64,000 nt of DNA from JANXMY01 sp965246745 (GTDB lineage Bacteria > Armatimonadota > Armatimonadia > Armatimonadales > Capsulimonadaceae), in the NCBI GenBank assembly GCA_965246745.1, contig OZ251980.1, positions 1 through 64,000 on the forward strand, given 5' to 3'. The position numbers and the translations under genes were made by a program. The stretch's first letter is position 1, and each line of letters starts with the position of its first letter. Shown piece by piece: positions 31,665 through 40,078 of the stretch. The notes under the pieces were generated by a model. That model had not been told where the DNA came from, searched no databases, and worked only from the letters and a program-made list of their open reading frames with translations.

Positions 31665-32663
31665 CTATTTTTTGTAGCCGTTCGGGTGCTTGGCAAACCA
31701 TTCGTAAGCGGTTCGCATGATGGTTTCCAGGTCGCCGAACTGCGGCTTCCATCCCAGCTCTTTTTCAATCTTGGCGCTGGAAGCGACCAGCCGGGCGGGG
31801 TCGCCGGGGCGGCGGGGGGCGGGGGTGGCAACGATGTCGCGGCCCGTCACTTTGCGGCCCGTTTCAATCACTTCTTTGACCGAGTAGCCTTTGCCGTTGC
31901 CTAAATTGTACGCCGTGGTTTCCGCGCCGTTTTTCAGGGCTTCCAGGCCGAGAATGTGGGCGGACGCCAAATCCGTCACATGGATATAATCCCGAATGCC
32001 GGTGCCGTCGGGGGTGGGATAATCGGTGCCGAACATTTTGATGTCCGGGCGGCGGCCCAGCGCGGCGAACAAGGTCAGGGGAATCATGTGGGTTTCAGGC
32101 GTGTGGTCCTCGCCCAGCTCGCCTTCGGGGTCCGCGCCGGCGGCGCAGAAGTAGCGCAGCGAGATGCTTTTGATGCCGAACGCGACATCGTACCAGTGGA
32201 GGATATGCTCGGCGTCCAGCTTGGTCTGCCCGTAGGGGTTGGTCGGAAACTGCGGGTGGGCTTCGTCAATGGGGACATACTGGGTTTCGCCGAATGTCGC
32301 GGAAGACGACGAAAACAAAACATGCTTGACGCCTTCGGCGTTGAGGGCGTCAAACAGCGACAGCGTTTTGACGATGTTGTTTTGGTAGTATTTGACCGGC
32401 TGCGCGACGCTTTCCGGCACCGACGCATACGCGGCAAAGTGAATTGCGGCATCTATTCCGTGGTCCTGCACGGCCTTTCGGACCAGCGCGGCGTCGCCGA
32501 TCTCGCCCTGGACGAATTTCGCGCCCGGTAAAAATTCCAGAACTTCGCGGTGTCCCAGCTCCAGGCTGTCCAAAATGACCACGTCGTACCCCTGTTTCAT
32601 CAGCAGCTTGCTGGTGTGGCTGCCGATATAGCCGGCCCCGCCGGTAACCAAAATTGCTCCCAT
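31665..32663 (-). CDS. galE: UDP-glucose 4-epimerase
   Basis: 332 aa extended SDR. GGAGYIGSH nucleotide-binding motif at the N-terminus, SSSATFG and the catalytic YGQTK pair, plus NLGNGKGYSVKEV and RRPGDPARLVASS near the C-terminus are typical GalE. It interconverts UDP-glucose and UDP-galactose with bound NAD. It is divergent from the exopolysaccharide genes at 32859 and probably supplies them with UDP-galactose. Confidence 0.95.
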   Translation of the reverse strand: MGAILVTGGAGYIGSHTSKLLMKQGYDVVILDSLELGHREVLEFLPGAKFVQGEIGDAALVRKAVQDHGIDAAIHFAAYASVPESVAQPVKYYQNNIVKTLSLFDALNAEGVKHVLFSSSSATFGETQYVPIDEAHPQFPTNPYGQTKLDAEHILHWYDVAFGIKSISLRYFCAAGADPEGELGEDHTPETHMIPLTLFAALGRRPDIKMFGTDYPTPDGTGIRDYIHVTDLASAHILGLEALKNGAETTAYNLGNGKGYSVKEVIETGRKVTGRDIVATPAPRRPGDPARLVASSAKIEKELGWKPQFGDLETIMRTAYEWFAKHPNGYKK

Positions 32664-32858
32664 GACTGTGTGTGTTCTCCTGAAATTTGCGTTGTCGTGC
32701 GCTTATTCTACCCCCAAATGTCTGAATCCCGCTGTTTTGCCGCTGACCGGCCGGCCTGCCGGGAACAAGCCGTCTGCGCCGCTCGTCCGTGTTCCAGTTT
32801 CCCGCAAAGTTTTCCGAAGATAACTCTGGCGAAACGGGGCGGAAACGAACGCGTTGGC

Positions 32859-33698
32859 ATGAATCTTGCAACAATGATAAAAGAAGCGGCCAGGCGGCTC
32901 AACGGCATTATGAAAACACCATTTTATACCAAAACACACACACGAAATTTCCGCGAACTCGGCGCGAACCCGCCCGGCCGGGACACCGGCCTGCACCTGG
33001 TGACGTTGCCCGCCGCCGACTCGCCGGCGCGGGACTACGCGCCGGCGGGGCGCGACCCGGACACGGTGCTGCTGCAAACGGTATCGGCGAAGCACGGCCC
33101 GGCGCAGGCGGTTCAGCGGGCCTGCGACGTGCTTTTATGCGCCCTTGCGCTGCTGCTGCTGTGGCCGGTCTTCGCGATGATCGCGCTTTTGATCCGCCTG
33201 GACAGCCCCGGCCCGGTGCTGTTCAAGCAGCCCAGGGTCGGCAAAGACGGCGAAGAGTTTTGGTTTTACAAGTTTCGCTCGATGGTCAGCGACGCCGAAG
33301 CGCTGCGGCACCTGCTGGAAATGCAGAACGAGCGCTCCGGGCCGGTCTTCAAAATGAAAAACGACCCGCGCATCACGCGGGTCGGCCGGGTGCTGCGAAA
33401 GTTCTCGCTGGACGAGCTGCCGCAGCTTATCAATGTATTGCAGGGCGACATGAGCCTGGTCGGGCCGCGCCCGGCGCTGCCGAAGGAAACCGCGCTGTAC
33501 ACGGCCCGCCAGCGTCAGCGCCTCCTGTGCCTGCCGGGCGTGACCGGCTTGTGGCAGGTGTCCGGGCGGGCGTCGCTTTCCTTTGAGCGCTCGATTGAGC
33601 TGGATTTATGCTACATCGAGCGGCAGTCGGTGGGCCTGTATTTTCGGATTTTGCTGCTGACCGTTCCCGCCGTGCTTCGCGCTGAAGGCGCTTATTGA
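32859..33698 (+). CDS. Exopolysaccharide initiating sugar transferase (polyprenyl-phosphate glycosyl-1-phosphate transferase)
   Basis: 279 aa. One membrane hairpin (about 92-112; VLLCALALLLLWPVFAMIALL) precedes the catalytic domain with FKQPRVGKDGEEFWFYKFRSM, the DE-containing KFSLDELPQLINVL and MSLVGPRPALP. This is the WcaJ/CpsE catalytic core, which moves a sugar-1-phosphate onto undecaprenyl phosphate. The start is uncertain: ATGs at 32859, 32874 and 32910 all lack a good Shine-Dalgarno. It lacks the extra N-terminal helices of full-length WcaJ. Confidence 0.88.
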   Translation: MNLATMIKEAARRLNGIMKTPFYTKTHTRNFRELGANPPGRDTGLHLVTLPAADSPARDYAPAGRDPDTVLLQTVSAKHGPAQAVQRACDVLLCALALLLLWPVFAMIALLIRLDSPGPVLFKQPRVGKDGEEFWFYKFRSMVSDAEALRHLLEMQNERSGPVFKMKNDPRITRVGRVLRKFSLDELPQLINVLQGDMSLVGPRPALPKETALYTARQRQRLLCLPGVTGLWQVSGRASLSFERSIELDLCYIERQSVGLYFRILLLTVPAVLRAEGAY

Positions 33699-33731
33699 TT
33701 TTCTGTTTGCTTCCCTGCTGTTTTTTTGGAG

Positions 33732-33737
33732 TATAAT
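33732..33737 (+). promoter_or_regulatory. -10 element before the Wzz-like gene
   Basis: TATAAT lies 10 bases before ATG 33748, predicting a leader of about 4 bases; a weak TTGCTT is 19 bases upstream of it. Confidence 0.45.
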
Positions 33738-33747
33738 AGACGTAACC

Positions 33748-35253
33748 ATGCATCAAAACACACCCATCTTTCTTCGGATTGCCGATTCGTTTTTTCGGCA
33801 CCAGCGCTTGTTCTGGATTTCCCTGCTGCTGGTCAGCGCCCTGACGATGGGAGCGCTGTATTCGCGCTCGAAGACGTTTCACGCCACCGCCGTGACTCAG
33901 GTGCAGAACGAAACCGTCGCCAATGTCCTGAACGCCGACACCCAGCAGAATTCGTATGTGACGCCGGCCCAGAAAAACGTGGATCGGTTTTTGGAGCTGT
34001 CCAAGCAGGACCAGCCCGGCGGCTTTTTGGACACGGCCCTGCGGAACGCCCACCTGCAAAACCCGATCAATGTGGACCCGCAGGCCGATGATCCCCGTTA
34101 TGCGCTGCTGCAAAAGAACCTGACCGCGTCGATGGAAAGCACCAACCAGTTTTCCATCAACCTGGTGTGGAACAACCCGGAAGAATGCAAAAACATCGTT
34201 GACGCCCTGCAAAAGCAGTATGTGGACGAAGTCGGCCTAGACCGCTCGGCGGTTTCGGTCTCCTCGGTGCATTTTTTGGACGGCCAGATCAGCCAGGTGG
34301 AAGCGCGGATGCGAAAAGCCGAGCTGGCGCTGACAAACTTCAAAGCGTCCTACGGCGGGCAGCTTTCAGGGTCGGACAGCACTTACAACAGCCAGTTGTC
34401 CGCGCTGCAAGCCTCGCTGGAAGAAAAGCAGATCACGCTCGGGCAGAATTCCAGCAAAAAAGCGGTTTTAGAGCAGCAGCTCGCCCAGATGAAGCCGATG
34501 AGCATCGCCGAGCAGACCGTTTCCCAGCAGTCTCCCGTGGAGCGCCAGATCGGCACGCTGCTGGCCAGCCGGGAAGCCCTGCTGGCGACCGGCAAAACGC
34601 CGCAGCACCCGGATGTGGCGGCGATTGACGCCACCATCAAAAATCTGGAGCGGCAGCAAAAGGCCAACGCCGCCGCCCCGCAGAACCAGCACAACACGCT
34701 GACCAAAATGCAGGACAACCCGCAGTACCAGATGATGAAAAACGAGATCGCGGACGCATCCATCGCCGCGGTTGCCGATCAGCAGGAAATGCAGAACCTT
34801 CAGCGGCAGATCGCCAAATACAAAGCGCTGGTCAACCAGATTCCCGCCGCCCAGCGTCAGCTTGCCGATAAGACCCGTGATTATTCCGATGCCCAGGCGC
34901 TCGACCAAAAGCTGCGCCAGCAGCGCGACGCCGTGCAGCTTCAAGCCAACTTGGACCGCCTGACGGCTTCCAACAACCTGCTCCCTATCGGCGTGACCTA
35001 CGCGACGCCGACCACCGGGCGCACCAAGCTGATCGGCATGCTGCTCGGCAGCTTTGTGCTCGGAGCGCTGATTGGGGCGCTGCTGATTGTGCTGAGCGAA
35101 TGGTCCGACCACTCGCTGCGCCATGAATCGGATGCCGAGCGGCTGCTGGGCGTTCCCGTGCTGGCCTCCCTGCCGGAAACCGCCGCGCTGCGCGTGCTGG
35201 GCAGCAGCCGCCCGCAAGCGGCCCTGACCGCCTCCGGCCCTGCCGACCGATAA
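33748..35253 (+). CDS. Chain-length determinant / polysaccharide co-polymerase (Wzz/GumC-like)
   Basis: 501 aa. Two membrane segments (about 22-41 and 427-449) flank a large periplasmic coiled-coil region rich in Gln/Ala (for example about 165-400). The Pro-containing entry to the second helix fits the family (PTTGRTKLIGMLLGSFVLG). It sets exopolysaccharide chain length and pairs with the CpsD-like ATPase encoded 57 bases downstream. It ends shortly after helix 2, so the kinase domain is a separate protein as in Gram-positive-type systems. Confidence 0.82.
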   Translation: MHQNTPIFLRIADSFFRHQRLFWISLLLVSALTMGALYSRSKTFHATAVTQVQNETVANVLNADTQQNSYVTPAQKNVDRFLELSKQDQPGGFLDTALRNAHLQNPINVDPQADDPRYALLQKNLTASMESTNQFSINLVWNNPEECKNIVDALQKQYVDEVGLDRSAVSVSSVHFLDGQISQVEARMRKAELALTNFKASYGGQLSGSDSTYNSQLSALQASLEEKQITLGQNSSKKAVLEQQLAQMKPMSIAEQTVSQQSPVERQIGTLLASREALLATGKTPQHPDVAAIDATIKNLERQQKANAAAPQNQHNTLTKMQDNPQYQMMKNEIADASIAAVADQQEMQNLQRQIAKYKALVNQIPAAQRQLADKTRDYSDAQALDQKLRQQRDAVQLQANLDRLTASNNLLPIGVTYATPTTGRTKLIGMLLGSFVLGALIGALLIVLSEWSDHSLRHESDAERLLGVPVLASLPETAALRVLGSSRPQAALTASGPADR

Positions 35254-35310
35254 TTCACACGACAACTCTTCGAAGACTCTTTTATGACCAACCAAACCCG
35301 GAGGCCCGAC

Positions 35311-36270
35311 ATGCCCGAAACGTTGTCCGACATTAACCGCACGCTGCATCCCGGCGAAGTGATGCAGGTGCTTCAGCAGGCGCGGAACGCCGCCATCCCG
35401 CTGGATTTGGTGGCGGAGCGCGGGGAAGCCGACTTTGAGGTGCTGCCGTTTGAGACAACCATGATGCTGGACCGGGAAACCCTGCTCGGCGCGGGCCGCA
35501 CTCTGCGCCCCGGCGAGTACACCCCGTCCGCTCCCGCCGCGCCGGCCCCGCCCCCGGCGGAGACCGCAGCGGCGGTGCCGGCGGCCAGCTTGAATGTAGA
35601 GCAGACGCCGGAAGAGTTCAGCCACCTGTATGCGGCGCTGGAGCGTCAAATCGCCGGGGTCGGCGATGTGACGCTGCTGAGCGGCGAGACTCTGGGCGCG
35701 GACCGGCCGTTTGTGCTGGGCGTCACGAGCGCTCTGGTCGGCGAGGGGAAAACCACGGTGGCCCTGCATCTGGCGATGACCATTGCGCGGGATACCTACA
35801 AGCGGGTCTGCTTGATTGACCTGAGCCTCGGCAAAGGGGACCTGGCGGGCCGCCTGGGGGTGCCGATGCGCGGCGAGGGCGTTATCCCCGTGCTGGAAGA
35901 CGACAGCCATGTGGTGCCGACCCTGCAAATCGCCGGGCTGGATAACCTGGTGATTATTCCGGCGGGCAAAGTGCCGGCCAACTCGCCGCGCTTGGTCCGC
36001 TCGCCGCGTGTCGCGCAGTTGATTTTGTCGGCCCGGTCGGCATTTGATGTGGTGGTCGTGGATATGCCGGCGGTGTCTACCGATTATGCGCTGCCGCTGA
36101 CCCGGTATGTGGACGGCGTCCTGGTGGTAGCCCGCTCCGGGGTGACCCCGCGCGACATTATCAGCGAAGCGCTGGACGGCTTGGGGCGGGACAAGGTGAT
36201 CGGCGTGACGCTGAACCGTATCCATCGGGCCGGCCCGTTCTGGCTCCGCAAGCGCATGGCGGGCGTGTAA
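35311..36270 (+). CDS. CpsD-like P-loop ATPase of the exopolysaccharide cluster, BY-kinase motifs degenerate
   Basis: 319 aa. Walker A GEGKTT (144-149) and Walker B FDVVVVDMPAV are present, but the Walker A' motif, normally ...DxDxR, reads LIDLSLG, losing the second Asp and the Arg. There is no C-terminal tyrosine cluster. About 130 N-terminal residues form a separate unidentified region followed by a Pro/Ala linker. ATG 35311 is chosen because CGGAGG lies 6 bases upstream; an ATG at 35284 lacks one. It may regulate the Wzz-like protein by ATP binding rather than tyrosine phosphorylation. Confidence 0.75.
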   Translation: MPETLSDINRTLHPGEVMQVLQQARNAAIPLDLVAERGEADFEVLPFETTMMLDRETLLGAGRTLRPGEYTPSAPAAPAPPPAETAAAVPAASLNVEQTPEEFSHLYAALERQIAGVGDVTLLSGETLGADRPFVLGVTSALVGEGKTTVALHLAMTIARDTYKRVCLIDLSLGKGDLAGRLGVPMRGEGVIPVLEDDSHVVPTLQIAGLDNLVIIPAGKVPANSPRLVRSPRVAQLILSARSAFDVVVVDMPAVSTDYALPLTRYVDGVLVVARSGVTPRDIISEALDGLGRDKVIGVTLNRIHRAGPFWLRKRMAGV

Positions 36271-36272
36271 GC

Positions 36273-37571
36273 ATGCTGTCGCTTGGGGTAATCCTGGTCG
36301 CCGGCGCGGTGGGTGCGGCGGCGCTGGCCGCCGTGCTGTCGCTGCTGGTTCTGCTGGCCGCCGCCGCTTCCGCCCGCCGCCGCTCTGCGCCGGCGGCGGC
36401 TTCCGCGCCGCTGCGACTGGCCGTGATTGTTCCGGCCCACAACGAGGAACTGGTGCTGGCGGAAACGCTTCGAAGCCTCGGCGGCCAGGCTTATCCCGCA
36501 GAGTGTTTGGAGATCGTCGTCGTCGCCGACAACTGCACCGACAGCACGGCCGCGATTGCCCGGTCTGGCGGCGCGACGGTTCTCGAGCGCACGAATGCCG
36601 GCGAGCGCGGCAAAGGCTTTGCGCTGAACCACGCCGTGTCGTATCTGCTCGCTCGGCCCGCGCCGGCCGACGGCTTTGTCGTTGTTGATGCCGACACCGT
36701 GGCCGCTCCCGATTTTCTGGCGCGAATGGCCGCCCGCATGTCCCAAAACACCGACCCGCGCGGCCTCGGGGCCTGGCAGGGCCGCTACGGCGTGCTGAAC
36801 TCCGGGGACGGCTGGCGGGCGGCGCTGATGACGGCGGCGTTCGACCTGGTAAACCATGTCAAGCCGCTGGGCCGCGACCGGCTGGGCCTCAGCGCGGGCT
36901 TGAAAGGCAACGGCATGGCGTTTACCCGCCCGCTGGCGTCGGCGCTGCCCTGGCCCGGCGGCTCGCTGACGGAAGACCTGGATTACGGCCTGGAGCTGGC
37001 CCGCCGCTTCGGGCTGCGCGTGCAGTATGTCCCCGAAGCCCGCGTCGAAGCGCAGATGCCTGCGACGGCCGAGCAGGCATCGTCGCAGCGCAGGCGCTGG
37101 GAAGAAGGCCGGGCGGGGCTGGTCCGGGAACGCGCCCTGCCGCTTCTTTGGGAAGGAGTCCGCCGCCGCAGCCCCTTGCTGCTGGATGCCGCCTGGGACC
37201 TTTTAACCCCGCCGCTGGCCGAGCTGGCCGGGCTGCTGCTGCTGTTTTTCGGTCTTTCGCTGCTCGGCGCGTGGACCCGTCTGCTGCCGCGCCCGGCGGC
37301 CTGGCTGTCAGCGTCCGGCCTGGGCCTGCTCGGCCTGGGCGTGTATGTATTTGCGGGCCTTGCGGTGGCGGGCGCAGGGAAAGACGCCTATGCCGCGCTG
37401 CTTCGCGCTCCGTTTTATGCGCTGTGGAAGTTTGCGCTGCTGCTTTCGGGCCGCAAGCGCTCCCGCACCGCCGGCCCGGAATGGGTCCGCACCGACCGTG
37501 CGCCTTTGTCCGACCGTGCGCCTTTGTCCGACCGTGCGCCTTTGTCCGACCCTGCCGAGAACCGCCCATGA
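36273..37571 (+). CDS. Membrane-bound family 2 glycosyltransferase
   Basis: 432 aa. An N-terminal membrane helix, a GT-A domain with VIVPAHNEE, the DxD motif VVDADT, a downstream LTEDLDYGLEL acidic motif and QRRRW, then three C-terminal membrane helices. This is the processive or polymerising GT2 plan. It starts 2 bases after the ATPase gene. The C-terminal tail carries three RAPLSD repeats from an 18-bp tandem duplication. The stop overlaps the next small gene by ATGA. Confidence 0.88.
   Translation: MLSLGVILVAGAVGAAALAAVLSLLVLLAAAASARRRSAPAAASAPLRLAVIVPAHNEELVLAETLRSLGGQAYPAECLEIVVVADNCTDSTAAIARSGGATVLERTNAGERGKGFALNHAVSYLLARPAPADGFVVVDADTVAAPDFLARMAARMSQNTDPRGLGAWQGRYGVLNSGDGWRAALMTAAFDLVNHVKPLGRDRLGLSAGLKGNGMAFTRPLASALPWPGGSLTEDLDYGLELARRFGLRVQYVPEARVEAQMPATAEQASSQRRRWEEGRAGLVRERALPLLWEGVRRRSPLLLDAAWDLLTPPLAELAGLLLLFFGLSLLGAWTRLLPRPAAWLSASGLGLLGLGVYVFAGLAVAGAGKDAYAALLRAPFYALWKFALLLSGRKRSRTAGPEWVRTDRAPLSDRAPLSDRAPLSDPAENRP
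37494..37547. repeat. 18-bp tandem repeat in the 3' end of the GT2 gene
   Basis: Three perfect copies of GACCGTGCGCCTTTGTCC (37494-37511, 37512-37529, 37530-37547), encoding repeated DRAPLS. Unit length keeps the frame. Confidence 0.97.
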
Positions 37572-37702
37572 ACATTGTTCTGCCGATTGTCTTTACTGCC
37601 GTCTGCCTCGGCTTGTTCGTCAAGCGCCTTTCCAATATCCACTGGATTGGGCTGACGTGCTTTATCAGCCTGATTATCGCTTACAATTTTCTGAAGCATT
37701 AA
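37568..37702 (+). CDS. 44-residue two-helix membrane protein coupled to the GT2 gene
   Basis: ATG 37568 overlaps the GT2 stop (ATGA). The peptide MNIVLPIVFTAVCLGLFVKR...WIGLTCFISLIIAYNFLKH has two hydrophobic helices joined by a short basic loop. Its base composition is less GC-rich. It ends in a 4-base tail-to-tail overlap with the CDF gene. No family recognised; position suggests an accessory subunit of the glycosyltransferase. Confidence 0.6.
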   Translation: MNIVLPIVFTAVCLGLFVKRLSNIHWIGLTCFISLIIAYNFLKH

Positions 37703-38643
37703 TGACTGCATCCGGCATGGCTGTCGCCGGGGTGAAGAATGCAGTAAAGGGCGTCGGCAGGGTGGCGGCAGGTATCGCCCCCGGCGGTTTCGGTTTGGAT
37801 CGTCGCGTGGCCGATGCCGAACTCATCGCGCAGGCGGTCGCTTATAACCGCGACAATGCTCTGGCTTTCGCTGACCGTGCAGTCTGCGGGCAGAACAATG
37901 TGGCAGGACAGGAAATGCAGGCCGTCGCTGACGGTCCAAACGTGCATGTCGTGAACATCGCACACCGGCCCGGTGGCGCGGATGGCGGCGGCAATCGCTT
38001 CCACTTCCACGCCTTTGGGGGTGCCTTCCATCAGGATATTGGTCGCCTCGCCGATGATGCCCCACGACGAATACAAAATAAACCCGGCAATCAGCACCGA
38101 CACTAACGGATCGGCCAGGGTCCAGCCGGTCGCTTTGATGACCAAGCCCGCCACGACGACCCCCAGCGACGACAGGGCATCGCCCGCCATATGCACATAG
38201 GCCGCGCGGGCATTGAGCGAGTGGCGGCTTTCGCCTTGAAGCTGCCAGGCGATCACCGTGTTCATCCCCACGCCGAATGCGGCGACCCAGATCATCAGAT
38301 TGCCCGAGACCGGCTGCGGGTGGGTGAACGCCGACCAGGCCCCGACCAAAATGCCGAGCGCGATCACGACCAGCGCGGCGGCGTTGCCGAGCGCAGTCAA
38401 AATCGCGACCCGGTGGTAGCCGAACGTCTTGCCGGGCGTCGCCGGCCGCCGCGCGACCCAGACCGCATAAGCCGCCAGCCCGAGCGCCAGCGCGTCGCTG
38501 ACATTATGCCCGGCATCGGACATCAGCGCCAGCGAGTGCGCCCGGAAGCCGAACCCCGCTTCCGCCGCGACAAACGCCCCGGTCAGTCCCAGCGACAGCC
38601 ACAATCCCCGCCCGCTCGTCGCCCCATGTGTGTGTCCAGCCAT
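37699..38643 (-). CDS. Cation diffusion facilitator (zinc/divalent metal efflux)
   Basis: 314 aa with six membrane segments. The metal sites are visible in LMSDAGHNVSDAL and YVHMAGDALSS, and a cytoplasmic C-terminal domain follows. The N-terminus is His-rich (AGHTHG) and the C-terminus has Cys and His (CRHPAD, CSH), likely metal-sensing. ZitB/CzcD-like proteins exchange Zn2+ or similar ions for H+. Confidence 0.92.
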   Translation of the reverse strand: MAGHTHGATSGRGLWLSLGLTGAFVAAEAGFGFRAHSLALMSDAGHNVSDALALGLAAYAVWVARRPATPGKTFGYHRVAILTALGNAAALVVIALGILVGAWSAFTHPQPVSGNLMIWVAAFGVGMNTVIAWQLQGESRHSLNARAAYVHMAGDALSSLGVVVAGLVIKATGWTLADPLVSVLIAGFILYSSWGIIGEATNILMEGTPKGVEVEAIAAAIRATGPVCDVHDMHVWTVSDGLHFLSCHIVLPADCTVSESQSIVAVISDRLRDEFGIGHATIQTETAGGDTCRHPADALYCILHPGDSHAGCSH

Positions 38644-38738
38644 AAGTCAATTATACCATACGAGCCGAACCGGGGAGGTCTGAGAGGAAAAGCGTCTGAA
38701 GGCGTAAGATTTTGTCCCGCCATTTCAGACGCGCTGTT

Positions 38739-39539
38739 TTATTGGGCCACGAAAACCGGCGCGGGCGGGTGGGGGAGAAGCTGCCGGGCGTGGGCCTTCG
38801 CCCCGAACAGGGTCAGCGCTTCCAAATGCTCGTCGCCGAGATCGTAGTCCATCACTTCGGTCAGGTAGTGCTTGCAGCGGCGAGCCGTCGTGCCGATTCG
38901 AACGGCTTCCTCGGCGGCGATGGCGTCAATCTGGGTCAGGCCCCACGCTTTTGCCGCCGCCAGCGACTCGCTCAGGTGCGGCGTAAGGTTCTCGGGCCGA
39001 CCCATCCAGAGGGCATAGGTGAACGGCAGGCCGGTCAAGCGCCGCCAGCCCCGGCCCAAATCCACGACATTTAAATCCGTGCCGTCGGCCAGCCAGCCGG
39101 CGTCGCCGATCAGCAGGCAGGCGTCGGCCACCGCCAGCATCGCCTGGAGGTTCGGCGCGGCATGCAGAAACGCCGGGTGCGACTCAAGCTGCTCGGCCAG
39201 CAAAATCTTCAAAAGCGCTGCGGAGGTCAGCGACGACGTGTCAAGCGCCAAAGACTCGATCTTGCGCCAGGGGACGCGGGCAAACGCGCGGACCGACTCG
39301 ATGTCGCCCTGCCCGGAGATGGAAACGCCGGGCGCGAGGGCGTAGCCGGGCGTGCGGAAGTACTCAAACGACGACACCAGGGCCGCCGCGATCTCGCCGC
39401 CCGCCAGCATCCGGGCAAGCTCCGACGGCACGGCATAAACGACTTCAATACCCGAGGCGCGGCCGTCTTCCGTGTGATGAAACCAGCGGGTCAGCGGCTT
39501 TTCATTGAGGTACGGCACACTGCCGATGCGAATGCTCAT
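38739..39539 (-). CDS. mqnA: Chorismate dehydratase of the futalosine menaquinone pathway
   Basis: 266 aa with a periplasmic-binding-protein-like fold. RIGSVPYLNEKPL at the start and the ALDTSSLTSAALLKILL and LLIGDAG segments are characteristic of MqnA. It makes 3-enolpyruvylbenzoate from chorismate. AGGAGG lies 9 bases before ATG 39539. It is divergent from the anti-sigma-like gene, with 38 bases between starts. Confidence 0.88.
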   Translation of the reverse strand: MSIRIGSVPYLNEKPLTRWFHHTEDGRASGIEVVYAVPSELARMLAGGEIAAALVSSFEYFRTPGYALAPGVSISGQGDIESVRAFARVPWRKIESLALDTSSLTSAALLKILLAEQLESHPAFLHAAPNLQAMLAVADACLLIGDAGWLADGTDLNVVDLGRGWRRLTGLPFTYALWMGRPENLTPHLSESLAAAKAWGLTQIDAIAAEEAVRIGTTARRCKHYLTEVMDYDLGDEHLEALTLFGAKAHARQLLPHPPAPVFVAQ

Positions 39540-39577
39540 GGTTCGTGGCCTCCTAATCCGGGAACACTGTCGGTATT

Positions 39578-40078
39578 ATGATCCTTAAAGTCTCGCTTGA
39601 CCTGCCGGGCGACGGCACCTACCTGCGGATCGCCCGCCGCGTCGGCCACACGCTGCTCGAGGATATGGGCGTCACCGAACTGGACATCGCCGACATTGAG
39701 TTTATTGTCGGCGAGCTGTGTACCAATGTCGTGCGGCACGCCCAGACGCTCGCCGACGGGCGCTTTTTGGTTGTGCTCGAGTACCACGCCGACCGGGTGG
39801 TCGTCGTGGTGGAAGACAAAGGGATCGGTCTGCCCTTCAAAGACGTGCGCGAAGTCGGCTCGCCGCGCCTGGATTTGGACGGCTCGCCCCGGCTCGGTGG
39901 CTTCGGCCTGGAGCTTGTCCGCAAAATGGCCGACCAGATCGAATTCCAGCGCTCCGACCCGCACGGCACAACCGTGACGGCGGAAAAGCTGCTGCATTAC
40001 AAGACCATGCGCGATGCCGAGGAAGCCGAGCGGCTTGACCAGTCCCACGGCGGCGAAGTCTCGGTCGGCGGGTCATAG
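39578..40078 (+). CDS. Anti-sigma factor kinase-like protein (RsbW/HATPase), intact motifs
   Basis: 166 aa. GELCTNVVRHA (canonical N-box Asn50), EDKGIGLP (DxGxG, 80-84) and GGFGLELVRKMAD (G2) are intact, unlike the RsbW homologue at 18591. A charged C-terminal tail of about 30 residues follows. No STAS or sigma gene is adjacent, so partners are unknown; cross-talk with the rsb module at 18 kb is possible. Tail overlaps mqnP by 6 bases. Confidence 0.8.
   Translation: MILKVSLDLPGDGTYLRIARRVGHTLLEDMGVTELDIADIEFIVGELCTNVVRHAQTLADGRFLVVLEYHADRVVVVVEDKGIGLPFKDVREVGSPRLDLDGSPRLGGFGLELVRKMADQIEFQRSDPHGTTVTAEKLLHYKTMRDAEEAERLDQSHGGEVSVGGS

Noticed and set aside
31496..31831. A 111-codon minus-strand frame downstream of galE
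   Set aside because: Pro/Ser/Arg-rich, overlaps the galE end in another frame and has no ribosome site.
34468..36225. A 585-codon minus-strand frame across the Wzz-like and ATPase genes
   Set aside because: Antisense to two recognised genes, with no start signal or motif.
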